64,000 nucleotides of DNA, taken from contig CAVVEG010000018.1 in assembly GCA_963747255.1 (NCBI GenBank), forward strand, positions 124,001 through 188,000. The letters are read 5' to 3'. Each line of letters opens with the position of its first letter. The first letter of the stretch is position 1. Origin of the DNA: CAIYRG01 sp963747255. Lineage in GTDB: Bacteria > Pseudomonadota > Alphaproteobacteria > Micropepsales > Micropepsaceae. Shown here piece by piece: positions 9,932 to 18,295 of this stretch. The notes under the pieces are model-generated. The model ran no database searches. It had not been told where the DNA came from and saw only the letters and a program-made list of their open reading frames with translations. The position numbers and the translations under genes were made by a program.

Positions 9932-10547
9932 TCTGCAGTCCGAGCGACGCCAGTTTTTCGCACGTGGACCGGTAATCCGTGTGAAGAATGCTTCGAATCC
10001 CCATTCCTTCCGCGATCTGAGCGAACATCGGGGTGTTTTCGATATAGGCGACCTTCAGCGCCGGCACCTGGGCGATGTCCAGCGCCAGCCGAAAAATGTC
10101 CGCGTCGGGCTTGAGAATATGGACGAAGCAGGAGGAAATGAAGAAATCCACAAACCCGTCCAGCTTAAATTTTCGAATCCGGTACGCATTCAGTTCGCGT
10201 CCTTCGTTGCTGACCACGGCGATTTTCAATCCGTACCGGGCCTTGAGCCGAGCGACCAGGTCGAGCATCTCGGGGTATGGTTTCGATTGCTCGAACATGA
10301 AGCGCCGAAATTGAGCACGGGTGAACGACCGCTTCTTGTGGAAGATCGCCAGGCTTAAATATTCTTCCAGCGTGAACTTTCCCTTCTGATATGTATTCCA
10401 CGTCAGTTGATGCCGTTCCTCTACCTCGGCCAAGTCCAGCTTGAAGTGCGTCGCGGCGCGTTTGCGGGCATGACGGCCCCACCCGTCGGTAAGCAGGACT
10501 CCGCCGATATCCAGGAACAACGTCCTGACCAGGATGACACGTCTCAT
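9900..10547 (-). CDS. HAD-superfamily hydrolase
   Basis: This is a 215-residue cytoplasmic phosphatase-type protein. HAD motif I is TLFLDIGGVLL, where the first Asp of the usual DxD pair is present and the second position is Gly. Motif II is VVSNEG and a KPDADIF segment supplies motif III. The missing second Asp argues for an unusual substrate or a non-phosphatase role. The ATG at 10547 is chosen because GGAGA lies about six bases upstream. It overlaps the acetate kinase gene by 32 bases and seems to be the first gene of the HAD-ackA-xfp-ATPase-ppk2 run. Confidence 0.85.
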   Translation of the reverse strand: MRRVILVRTLFLDIGGVLLTDGWGRHARKRAATHFKLDLAEVEERHQLTWNTYQKGKFTLEEYLSLAIFHKKRSFTRAQFRRFMFEQSKPYPEMLDLVARLKARYGLKIAVVSNEGRELNAYRIRKFKLDGFVDFFISSCFVHILKPDADIFRLALDIAQVPALKVAYIENTPMFAQIAEGMGIRSILHTDYRSTCEKLASLGLQSDGKAGRAAP

Positions 10548-10770
10548 TTGCTCTCCGTCAACGCCACGTTTCGAGACTTGTGGATCCCTTCGTCCTCCAC
10601 ACTGCCGATCGCACGCCCGATGGGAGCGCACATCAATGGCGCCCAAGCCCCGGCTGCCTTGTCAGGAGTCTTAGAAGGGACGTGCGTTCGTCGGTGGCTG
10701 GCGATGTGGCAATATCCTCGCAGCGAGTTGACCGGCCAGTGCGTTTGCGAACCGGAATTCCCGCGTCGTG
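10548..10770. promoter_or_regulatory. Likely promoter region of the HAD-ackA-xfp-ATPase-ppk2 operon
   Basis: This 223-base gap lies between the 3' end of the SPFH gene and the first gene of the operon, both on the minus strand. I could not find a convincing -35/-10 pair or an FNR/FixK-type palindrome by eye; the assignment rests on position only. Confidence 0.3.
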
Positions 10771-11583
10771 TCAGTGTGGCGCAGGAATACGAGCAACGCC
10801 GTTGGCTTCAATCGGCCTTCCGGCCTTGTCGAGAATCTCGAGGAATGGCTTGATGATATCGATCGGCATCGGGAAGATGATCGTGGAATTCTGTTCGGCG
10901 CCGATCTCGGTCAGCGTTTGAAGGTAACGCAATTGCATGGCAGCGGGAATGCTTGAAAGAATAGTCGCTGCGTTAACAAGCGTTTGGGAGGCTTGGAATT
11001 CCGCCTCCGCGTGAATGATCTTCGCGCGACGATCGCGTTCTGCTTCTGCCTGTTTGGCGATGGCGCGCACCATGTTCTCGGTCAGCTCTACGGTCCGTAT
11101 TTCGACGTTACTCACCTTGATTCCCCAGGTTTCGGTTTGAGCATCCAAGATGCTCTGCACATCGACACTGAGTTTCTTGCGATCGGAAAGCGTCTCGTCG
11201 AGATCGTGTTGGCCCAGCACGGCGCGCAGCGTCGTTTGCGCCAGCATGTTTGTGGCCTGAAGGTAGCGTTGAACGTGAATGATCGCCCGTTCCGGATTGA
11301 TGACATTGAAATAGAGAACGGCATCGACCTTCATGGAAACGTTGTCGCGGGAGATCACATCTTGCGTAGGAATTTCGATCACCTGAATCCGCAAATCCAC
11401 TCGCACCATTTCCTGGAAAAAGGGAATCAGCAGGACAAGGCCGGGTCCTTTGACGCCTTGAAACCGGCCGAGGGTAAACACCACGGCACGCTCATATTGG
11501 CGCACAATCTTGATGGTCGCGGTGAGAACGAGGAACGCAACGACAAGCGCAAATGGGATGATATAGAGGGTCCAGGGATACAT
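10771..11583 (-). CDS. SPFH/Band 7 domain protein (stomatin/slipin type)
   Basis: This 270-residue protein has one N-terminal membrane helix (residues about 5-25) followed by the Band 7 domain beginning VRQYERAVVFTLGRF, then an Ala/Glu-rich helical stretch (AKQAEAERDRRAKIIHAEAE) typical of slipins. Family members form membrane rings or microdomains and often influence membrane proteases or transporters; no specific partner is encoded beside it. The start ATG follows AAGGATAATATCC, a reasonable ribosome site. It sits among stress and energy genes on the same strand but has its own 244-base upstream gap. Confidence 0.92.
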   Translation of the reverse strand: MYPWTLYIIPFALVVAFLVLTATIKIVRQYERAVVFTLGRFQGVKGPGLVLLIPFFQEMVRVDLRIQVIEIPTQDVISRDNVSMKVDAVLYFNVINPERAIIHVQRYLQATNMLAQTTLRAVLGQHDLDETLSDRKKLSVDVQSILDAQTETWGIKVSNVEIRTVELTENMVRAIAKQAEAERDRRAKIIHAEAEFQASQTLVNAATILSSIPAAMQLRYLQTLTEIGAEQNSTIIFPMPIDIIKPFLEILDKAGRPIEANGVARIPAPH

Positions 11584-11827
11584 GGATATTATCCTTTTCG
11601 GGCGTAACGCCGCGAGATTCTGCTCTCCGGTGGACAGGCCGGAAAATTAGGTTACGCCGTTACGGAAACGAAACCTGAGCAAAAAGAACCACATCATTCG
11701 AAAACAATTGATCATTACCAGCTCAAGGCGGCTCATAATATTTCCTCGCACAGGATTGAGGAGTCGAAAGTGAAAGGCTTCGGGTTTTCCCTACAAGGCA
11801 ACCTTCGCCATTGCGTTGAGAGCTGTC

Positions 11828-14371
11828 TCATCGCTGCCAGAGGATCCGTGGGTCTTCCAACGGAATCGCAACGCCGTCACAGTGCGGTATTACGCGCGCA
11901 GTGTAGTCCGCCGGTGGACGAGCCCCAGACACAGCCCCGCTGTAAATGTAGCTTCCAGTAGCGTCGGCCATTCGACGAAGAAGTTTCATTTCCTGCCGCA
12001 TGGGCTCACTGCCCATGACCCCATCGGCGTAAAGCTCGACTCGCACTGATTTAGGGTCGATGTCACTGAGACAGACCTCGACCTCAAATGCGTGTTGCTC
12101 GCCATCCGTCTCTATCTTCACTTCGCCGAAGCGCAGCGCACCCCATTTCTGTCCCAGATTGTGCCGCCAATCGACCATTTTCCTGCCGATCGTGCCTTTA
12201 TTTGCATTGCGCGAACGATAGGCGGCGGCTGCCGGGAGATAGTGCTGCTCGGTGTATTCGTGCACTGACCGATTGGTGGAGAATTGGGGTGTCAACCGCG
12301 CCATGCTTTCCCTCATGCGCCTGACCCATGCGGTAGGAATGCCGCTCTCATCCCGGGTATAAAACTCCGGGATCACCTCGTGCTCGAGGAGGTCGTAGAG
12401 GGCTTCAGCTTCGATCGCGTCCCTGGCGGGATCGTCGCCATGTTCTTGGCCATCCCCCAATGCCCACCCCACTTCAGGCGCATAGGCTTCCGCCCACCAA
12501 CCGTCCAGTTCGGAGAGATTGATACCGCCATTGACGAGCGCCTTCATCCCGCTCGTCCCGCACGCCTCCCAGGGTCGACGGGGCGTGTTGAGCCAGACAT
12601 CCACTCCCTGCACTAAGTGCTCGGTCAACAGCATGTCGTAGTCACTGAGAAAAATGACATGGGGGCGGGCTTCGGGCCGCCAGATGAAATGCATCCACTC
12701 CTGAATGAGGGCTTGGCCTGCCTGGTCTGCTGGATGAGCCTTGCCGGCGATGATGAGTTGGACCGGATGCTGATGATTAGACAAGATGCGCAACAGTCGC
12801 TCCGGGTTGTGCAACAGCAGATTGGGTCTTTTGTAGGTCGCGAATCGGCGCGCGAAGCCCAATGTCAATATATTGGCGTCGAACATATGCTTCGCGCCAT
12901 CAATCTCCTCGGGTCGCGCGCCTGACCCGGCCAGTTGCCTGGACAATCGTCCGCGAGCATACGCAACTAGCGCCGTGCTGGCGGCGGTGCGGAATCGCCA
13001 AAGCCGCGCGTCGGAGACACGGCGAATGTCCCGCTCCAGGGTTGCCATCGTCCCCGACCAGCGTTCCTTGCCACACGCCTCCGTCCAAAGATCGTCGGCT
13101 GCCGCCGAGTCCCAGCTCGGCATGTGGACGCCGTTGGTCACGTGACCGACTGGCACTTCGTCTACAGGCCAGTGTGGAAAGAGCGGCGCGAAGAGTTCCC
13201 GGCTGACTTTACCATGCAGGCGGCTCACGCCATTCACCGCACCACTTCCGCGGATCGCCAAATACGCCATATTGAAATCTTCCGCCGGGTCGTCCGGGTT
13301 CTCTCGGCCCAGTGCCAACAAGTCCCTGAGCGCAATACCGAGCTTCTCCTGCGCGTAACCACCCAGGCAGCGTTCAATCAGAGCCGGAGCGAAACGGTCA
13401 AAACCGGCGGCCACTGCCGTGTGGGTGGTGAAGAGGTTTCCTGCCCGGGTAACGGCCAGCGCGACTTCGAAGGACTCCCCGGTCGCTTGCATGAAACTCC
13501 GCGCGCGTTCCAGCACGGCGAGCGCCGCATGGCCTTCATTCAGATGGCAGACTTCCGGCTCGATGCCGAGTGCGGCGAGCAATCGCCATCCACCGATCCC
13601 AAGCACAAGCTCTTGCATGAGACGCAGATACGGTCCGCCGCCGTAAAGCTCGCTGGTAATCCCCCGATACGGCGGATAGTTCGCCGCGTCATTACTGTCC
13701 AGCAGATAAAGCTTCACTCTGCCGACCTGAACCTGCCATACGCGAAGCCAGATCGGGTAACCGGGAAGCTCGAGTTGTAGTCGCAACCATTCCCCATCGG
13801 GGCGACGCAATGGCGTAATCGGCAATTGTCCTGGGTCGTTGTAAGGGAAAAGAGCCTGTTGCGCTCCGTCCCGGTCGATCACCTGGCGAAAATAACCTTG
13901 CTGGTAGAGCAGCCCGACGCCAACGACCGGCACGCTAAGATCGCTGGCAGCCTTGAGCTGATCGCCGGCCACATTGCCAAGTCCACCCGAGTAAATGGGC
14001 AGGGCTTCGCTCAACATGAATTCCATACTGAAATACGCAACGCGGCTCAGCGGAGATTGCGGGTAGGTTTGCTGAAACCACGCGGGTGCCTCGGCGGCAT
14101 CCCGCCTGGCTTGCACCAGATCGTCAACATTCTTGCGGAACGCGGGATCGGTTAGAACGCGCTGAAGTTTTTCCCGCGAGACCGTCTGCAGAACAACCCA
14201 AGGGTTATGCGTGAGCTCCCACAGTACAGAATCGAGTGCCCGCCACACTTGATCGGTCGCATGATTCCACGACGAGCGCATATCCAGGGCGAGCTCGGAC
14301 AGGGAATCGAATCCTTCTACATCCGTGGAGAGGAGGCGTTCCGTCGGATGACTGTCACGGGTATCGCTCAT
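11828..14371 (-). CDS. glgP: Alpha-glucan (glycogen) phosphorylase
   Basis: A GT35 phosphorylase that releases glucose-1-phosphate from glycogen or maltodextrins. The 847-residue form belongs to the type found in many bacteria and archaea with an extra N-terminal domain (DUF3417-like, about residues 15-110). The PLP lysine lies in GTSGMKALVNGG (Lys 610); NEGHAAL and the GFARRFATYKRP segment are also present. ATG 14371 is chosen over the open in-frame region back to 14539, because the family sequence begins at MSDTRDSH and a GAGG lies just upstream. Neighbouring phosphoketolase and acetate kinase could use the released sugar phosphate. Confidence 0.93.
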   Translation of the reverse strand: MSDTRDSHPTERLLSTDVEGFDSLSELALDMRSSWNHATDQVWRALDSVLWELTHNPWVVLQTVSREKLQRVLTDPAFRKNVDDLVQARRDAAEAPAWFQQTYPQSPLSRVAYFSMEFMLSEALPIYSGGLGNVAGDQLKAASDLSVPVVGVGLLYQQGYFRQVIDRDGAQQALFPYNDPGQLPITPLRRPDGEWLRLQLELPGYPIWLRVWQVQVGRVKLYLLDSNDAANYPPYRGITSELYGGGPYLRLMQELVLGIGGWRLLAALGIEPEVCHLNEGHAALAVLERARSFMQATGESFEVALAVTRAGNLFTTHTAVAAGFDRFAPALIERCLGGYAQEKLGIALRDLLALGRENPDDPAEDFNMAYLAIRGSGAVNGVSRLHGKVSRELFAPLFPHWPVDEVPVGHVTNGVHMPSWDSAAADDLWTEACGKERWSGTMATLERDIRRVSDARLWRFRTAASTALVAYARGRLSRQLAGSGARPEEIDGAKHMFDANILTLGFARRFATYKRPNLLLHNPERLLRILSNHQHPVQLIIAGKAHPADQAGQALIQEWMHFIWRPEARPHVIFLSDYDMLLTEHLVQGVDVWLNTPRRPWEACGTSGMKALVNGGINLSELDGWWAEAYAPEVGWALGDGQEHGDDPARDAIEAEALYDLLEHEVIPEFYTRDESGIPTAWVRRMRESMARLTPQFSTNRSVHEYTEQHYLPAAAAYRSRNANKGTIGRKMVDWRHNLGQKWGALRFGEVKIETDGEQHAFEVEVCLSDIDPKSVRVELYADGVMGSEPMRQEMKLLRRMADATGSYIYSGAVSGARPPADYTARVIPHCDGVAIPLEDPRILWQR

Positions 14372-14682
14372 GACCTCGTCTGCAGATAAGTCTTGGGTGC
14401 AATCTCCGGCTGCGCGTGGGCCGCCAGCGCAGCGGCGACGATGGCCCGTGCTTCTGCCAGGATGTGGCGCAGATGACCAAACAAGTCGAACCGCAAACAG
14501 CCATTTACCTTCGGCAGAATAGCCTACAAGTGCCGGCACCGAATTGAGAACGCCATTTGTCGGCTCAACGATTTCCGACGCATCGCGACCCGCACGGAAA
14601 GCGGACTTGAATTTGCGACCGAACGGCCTTCGATCAACATTCCATCCCCATAGCCCCGCGGGTCCCGATCTCGGGGGCCATT

Positions 14683-15806
14683 CTAGTACCCGGAATTAGA
14701 GTTGAGTGATACGCCGGCCTTTGAAGCGGCGCTGATGGACTTTGTTCTTTTTCCAGGCGAACGGTTCGGCGTTTTCATTGTATGCGGCGATGAATGCATC
14801 GATGTGCTCCTGCAATTCCTTGATGGCGGTGAAGGAAGCCCCGTTCAGCGAGTGACCCTGCAGGATGGAGAACCAGGTCTCGACCTGATTGAGCCAGGAT
14901 GACCGCGTTGGGATGAAATGGAAGTGCACCTTGGGGTGCTTCTTGAGCCAGGTCTCGTTCTTTTTGTGGGTGTTGAGATTGTCCAGAATGACGTGAAGCT
15001 CGCGGTCGGGAAAAGCCGCCACGACGCTGTCCATGAACTTGAGGAACTCGACGCGGCGACGCCGTTTTGAGTGCGAGGCGATGATCTTTCCGGTGGCGAC
15101 CTGGAGCGCGGCAAACAGCGTCGTCGTGCCATGGCGCTTGTAATCGTGGCTCTGGCCGGTCAGGGCACGGCCGTTTGGCAGTTTCAGATAGCCTTGCGCC
15201 CGTTCCAGGGCCTGGATCGAAGGCTTTTCGTCGACGCATAGAACGATCGCCTTTGCCGGAGGGTTTACATAAAGGCCGACAACATCGGCCGCTTTCCCTG
15301 CAAAATCGGGATCGTTGCTCTCGCACCAGGATTTGCGGGCCACCAGATCGATCTTGTAGTGCCGCAGGCAGCGCCAGACATACTGAACATCGACGTCTCT
15401 CAATGCCTTGGCCAGCAGAGGCCCCGTCCAGCGCCCAAAGCCCGGCGGCGGCGGCTGGTCCAGCAGTTCCAGAATCCGCTTGTCAGTCGCCGGCGTGTAG
15501 AGCGGCTTCTTGCCAGGACGGGGCTTGTCCTTCAGCCCGTCCAGCCCGTGATCGGCATAGCGATGCCGCCAAAGGCTGACGATCCGTGGCTGAACACCGA
15601 CCTCCTTGGCAATCGCCCGCGTGCTCACGCCATCTGCCGCCAATAGAACAATCCGGGCACGCTTCAGATCTTGCTGCATGGTGCGCGGCGAACGGCAACG
15701 AGCCTCAAGCTTCTTGCGATCGCCCCGCCAAAGTCGCACTTCTCTTGCTTCGGGAATCATCCCGATCTTGAATCACGACTCACGCTTCATGAAAAGCGGG
15801 TACTAG
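14683..15806. mobile_element. IS630-family insertion sequence with readable ends
   Basis: A compact 1.12-kb element. The left end CTAGTACCCG (14683-14692) is repeated inverted as CGGGTACTAG at 15797-15806, and both ends carry the TA expected for IS630-type TA target duplication. The transposase stop is only about four bases inside the left repeat. A second copy of the left-end sequence, CTAGTACTCGGAAT (15803-15816), follows the right end directly, so the element abuts another sequence with the same termini. Confidence 0.8.
14696..15760 (-). CDS. IS630-family transposase
   Basis: A 354-residue DDE transposase that appears intact. An N-terminal helix-turn-helix region (about 25-75: RARIVLLAADGVSTRAIAKE, then IVSLWRHRY) precedes the catalytic core. 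Asp 177 (CVDEKPS), Asp 260 (VILDNLNTH) and Glu 294 (SSWLNQVETWF) form the acidic triad. The short upstream region to the right inverted repeat should hold its promoter. It separates glucan phosphorylase from alcohol dehydrogenase. Confidence 0.95.
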   Translation of the reverse strand: MIPEAREVRLWRGDRKKLEARCRSPRTMQQDLKRARIVLLAADGVSTRAIAKEVGVQPRIVSLWRHRYADHGLDGLKDKPRPGKKPLYTPATDKRILELLDQPPPPGFGRWTGPLLAKALRDVDVQYVWRCLRHYKIDLVARKSWCESNDPDFAGKAADVVGLYVNPPAKAIVLCVDEKPSIQALERAQGYLKLPNGRALTGQSHDYKRHGTTTLFAALQVATGKIIASHSKRRRRVEFLKFMDSVVAAFPDRELHVILDNLNTHKKNETWLKKHPKVHFHFIPTRSSWLNQVETWFSILQGHSLNGASFTAIKELQEHIDAFIAAYNENAEPFAWKKNKVHQRRFKGRRITQL

Positions 15807-15913
15807 TACTCGGAATCATCCGTCCGCGCAGTGAAATACGATGCTAACCGACTCTCCAAAATCAGTTTTTTGCATCGGCCCTAAAATCACGAAACGATGA
15901 TAGTGGGTACTAG
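15803..15913. repeat. 111-bp MITE-like segment bounded by IS630-type ends
   Basis: It begins CTAGTACTCGGAAT, a 13 of 14 match to the left end of the neighbouring IS630, and finishes GGGTACTAG (15905-15913), the inverted counterpart. It has no open frame. The right terminus overlaps the stop codon of the alcohol dehydrogenase gene. It could be a non-autonomous derivative mobilised by the IS630 transposase, or a remnant of nested insertions. Confidence 0.5.
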
Positions 15914-16947
15914 GTTTCGATTATAACCTTTAGGGCGTTCGACTTCGCCGCATGACCAAATGTTTCATAGGCATCCATGATCTTATCGAGCTTAAAGCGA
16001 TGGGTAATCAGGCGCGAAGGATCGACTTTGCGTGACTGCACTGTCCTGATGAGCATCGGCGTGCTCACTGTGTCGACCAGACGCGTGGTGATTGCGATAT
16101 TCCGATCCCAGAGTTTCTCAAGATGCAGATCGGCTTTGACTCCATGCACGCCTATATTGGCGATGACGCCGCCAGCCGCGACGATGTCCTCGCAGGTGAG
16201 GAAGCTTGCGGGAACGCCAACCGCCTCAATGGCTGTGTCAACGCCGCGTCCAGCGGTTATCTTCATGATCTTCTCAACCGCCTTGCCATCGCTGTTGTTG
16301 ATGATGGTTGTTGCGCCAAAGCGTTGGGCCATTTCAAGGCGGTTTTTGTCGAAATCGATCATGATAATCTCGGCGGGTGAGTAGAACTGTGAAGTTAACA
16401 AAGTGGCCAGGCCGATGGGACCAGCACCGACGATCGCAATAGTCGAGCCCGGTTGAACCTTCCCGTTAAGCACTCCGCATTCGAAGCCCGTGGGGAGAAT
16501 ATCGCTCAGCATCACCAGCGCCTCTTCGTTTGTGCCCCCCGGGATGTGATAGAGGCTTGTGTCGGCAAACGGCGTGCGGACGTATTCCGCTTGCGTGCCA
16601 TCGATCGTGTTGCCGAGAATCCATCCTCCACTCGTGCAGTGGGAGTACATGCCCTTTCGGCAGTAGTCGCATTTTCCGCAGGACGAGATGCACGACACGA
16701 TCACGCGATCACCCGGGTGAAACGCCGTGACGGCGCCGCCGACCTTTTCTACGACTCCTACGCCTTCGTGACCGAGGATACGACCCGGTGCGCATGTGGG
16801 TACATCGCCCTTAAGGATATGGAGGTCCGTTCCACAGATTGTCGTTTTGCCGATTTTAACTATCGCGTCCGTCGGCGCGGCAATTTCGGGTATCGGACGA
16901 TCTTCGACAACCTTCTTTCCCGGCCCCTGATACACCAACGCTTTCAT
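15910..16947 (-). CDS. Zinc-dependent alcohol dehydrogenase
   Basis: A 345-residue medium-chain dehydrogenase, probably NAD-linked and converting short alcohols and aldehydes. Catalytic zinc ligands are Cys 38, His 60 and Glu 61 (GHEGVG); structural zinc cysteines are 90, 93, 96 and 104. The nucleotide fold shows VGAGPIGLATLL. Sequence and length resemble the bacterial group whose members begin MKALVY-GPG. The stop TAG lies in the terminal repeat of the adjacent MITE-like segment, so insertion there left the coding sequence essentially complete. A palindrome lies just upstream of the start (see separate entry). Confidence 0.94.
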   Translation of the reverse strand: MKALVYQGPGKKVVEDRPIPEIAAPTDAIVKIGKTTICGTDLHILKGDVPTCAPGRILGHEGVGVVEKVGGAVTAFHPGDRVIVSCISSCGKCDYCRKGMYSHCTSGGWILGNTIDGTQAEYVRTPFADTSLYHIPGGTNEEALVMLSDILPTGFECGVLNGKVQPGSTIAIVGAGPIGLATLLTSQFYSPAEIIMIDFDKNRLEMAQRFGATTIINNSDGKAVEKIMKITAGRGVDTAIEAVGVPASFLTCEDIVAAGGVIANIGVHGVKADLHLEKLWDRNIAITTRLVDTVSTPMLIRTVQSRKVDPSRLITHRFKLDKIMDAYETFGHAAKSNALKVIIET

Positions 16948-16966
16948 GGTTGATCTCCTGGCATAT

Positions 16967-16990
16967 TTGAGCTGCTGCGAATCAGCTTAA
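16967..16990. promoter_or_regulatory. Inverted repeat upstream of alcohol dehydrogenase
   Basis: TTGAGCTG, an 8-base spacer, then CAGCTTAA: 7 of 8 arm positions pair. It lies about 20 bases before the start codon on the minus strand. It could be an operator or a leader hairpin; no regulator is assigned. Confidence 0.35.
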
Positions 16991-17093
16991 GTTTTGAAAT
17001 CGTTGGCGAACTCCTACGGGGTCAATCTTCAACCCCAATAGGCTCTAATCTCCGTGAAGACTGCCTCTTTCGAAGGGAAGCGACACCGAGACG

Positions 17094-17300
17094 CTAGCCG
17101 GAAACCAGCAGCGCTCTGTGCCTTGCTTGTTCTCGCACGAGCAGCTCATGGAGCATTTTACGCTTGAGGTCGTCTGTCTCCGTTCCAGTTTGGCTTTTAA
17201 ATTGGCTAATATTGTTTGCGTAAGCCGACAGCAATTGCCCTTTCAGTGACATACTTGCCCCGATTGATAATGGGACATGCGCGCGAATCTGTCGGTTCAC
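17094..17300 (-). CDS. Small hypothetical protein or shifted-frame tail of the upstream gene
   Basis: A 68-residue frame from GTG 17300, or 52 residues from an internal ATG (MSLKGQLLSAY). The bases immediately upstream in this frame read YETAV, which is what DUF1269-like proteins show after the IPKDSVI segment that ends the neighbouring gene. The first part may therefore be the continuation of that gene after a frameshift. The remainder (QLLSAYANNISQF, ending RALLVSG) does not resemble the family tail and I do not recognise it. Confidence 0.3.
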   Translation of the reverse strand: MNRQIRAHVPLSIGASMSLKGQLLSAYANNISQFKSQTGTETDDLKRKMLHELLVREQARHRALLVSG

Positions 17301-17689
17301 CGCAGTCTCATATAGATCACGCTGTCCTTAGGAATGCCGATGCTGTAGAGCGCCGCCCCAAGCGCACTAAGCCCGCCCACTACAACCGCACTCTGGACGG
17401 CAACAATTGCTACGCCGCCGAGATATCCGAGCACGATGACATGGCCCACAACGGGTATCGTTATGAACAGTCCACCCAGGAACGCGCAGCAGAGTCCACC
17501 CCAGAACGCGCCCCGCGCGCCCCACACTTTGATCCGGTCGCCGGTATTGTAGAAGGTGGCGACTTTTTCTTCCCTCCGGTATCCATTGTCGACAACGCTG
17601 AGATCATTCTCGAAGTTGGCGGCGATCACCTCTTTAACGACCAGTTCCGCTGCATGGTGATCAGCGAAGACGGCGTCAGTCGTTTCCAT
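17297..17689 (-). CDS. DUF1269-like membrane-associated stress protein, C-terminally truncated
   Basis: A 130-residue protein with an alpha/beta N-terminal half (AAELVVKEVIAANFENDLSVVDNGY) followed by two Gly/Ala-rich hydrophobic segments (about 66-85 and 88-112). It resembles general-stress proteins with this layout, which usually end with a further soluble stretch after the IPKDSV motif. Here the frame stops after IPKDSVIYMRLR; the next expected residues (YETAV) are in another frame. The start has AAGGA about seven bases upstream. Likely function is unknown; neighbours suggest a stress or low-oxygen setting. Confidence 0.6.
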   Translation of the reverse strand: METTDAVFADHHAAELVVKEVIAANFENDLSVVDNGYRREEKVATFYNTGDRIKVWGARGAFWGGLCCAFLGGLFITIPVVGHVIVLGYLGGVAIVAVQSAVVVGGLSALGAALYSIGIPKDSVIYMRLR

Positions 17690-18092
17690 TTGATTTTCCT
17701 TTTTGAAGTCCGCGGACTCCGTTTCGGGGCGGCGTCATCGGCCAGAGCACGTGCCGGTAACGATAACTCCGCGGCCGCAGTGCGAGCACGACGCGAACAT
17801 AATGAGAACGCAGAAGCAGGGCAAATAGTTCCGTACAGGGATAAATTAAGATACGGGAGTTTCCTTGCAAATGGTGCGAGGCCCGATGTCTCCAATGGCC
17901 GTCCACCTGCTGAGGCGGTGAGCATACGGTTGCTCGGAAGCCCCCCATTGAAAATGGACGCGAGTATCCGCATCTGTTCAAACGCACCGGACAACGGGCA
18001 GCAGCCCGGAGCATGAGGCTGCGGGTCGAATGCCTGCGGCCCCTGAATGGCAAAAATCGCACGAATGCCGACCGAAGCACCGGAGGAACATA
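17690..18092. other. Divergent intergenic stretch
   Basis: Lies between the minus-strand DUF1269-like gene and the plus-strand Host_attach remnant. Long open frames cross it on both strands, but none has a recognisable product and they overlap each other. No clear promoter elements were seen. Confidence 0.35.
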
Positions 18093-18236
18093 ATGAAACA
18101 CCCAAGGACCTGGTACGTGGTCGCCGACGGAGGGCGCGCCCGGATTTTGAAAAACAGGACGCAGTTGCAGAAGGACCTCACCAATGTACCCAACGCCTCC
18201 CTCGCAAAGCACCTTACTAATTTGGACAATGCCTGA
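18093..18236 (+). pseudogene. Host_attach-family gene with internal deletion
   Basis: A 47-residue frame with a strong ribosome site (GGAGGAACATA before ATG). Its first part, MKHPRTWYVVADGGRARIL, matches the N-terminus of the family annotated as required for attachment to host cells. Its last part, KDLTNVPNASLAKHLT, matches the C-terminus of the same family. Members are about 140-150 residues long, so roughly 100 residues are missing from the middle without breaking the frame. It may be expressed as a mini-protein, but the fold is unlikely to survive. Confidence 0.65.
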
Positions 18237-18295
18237 TCCATTTCGTGTGCGTGGCAGAATGTGCATTAGGCAATTGAGGCTTTGAGTTTCGCTCT

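Noticed and set aside
15797..15913. Reading the IS630 as a single element ending at 15913 instead of 15806
   Set aside because: The inverted repeat at 15797-15806 matches over ten bases, and the extra segment starts with another copy of the left end, so two abutting units fit better. The longer form is not excluded.
10548..17093. Search for FNR/FixK-type TTGAT-N4-ATCAA sites upstream of the fermentation and stress genes
   Set aside because: By eye I found only poor half-sites, such as around 11706; none is close enough to the consensus to report.
17216..18266. Long frames on both strands over the DUF1269-like gene and its upstream gap
   Set aside because: They overlap each other and the better-supported DUF1269-like gene, with no family similarity. 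Only the Host_attach remnant was kept.
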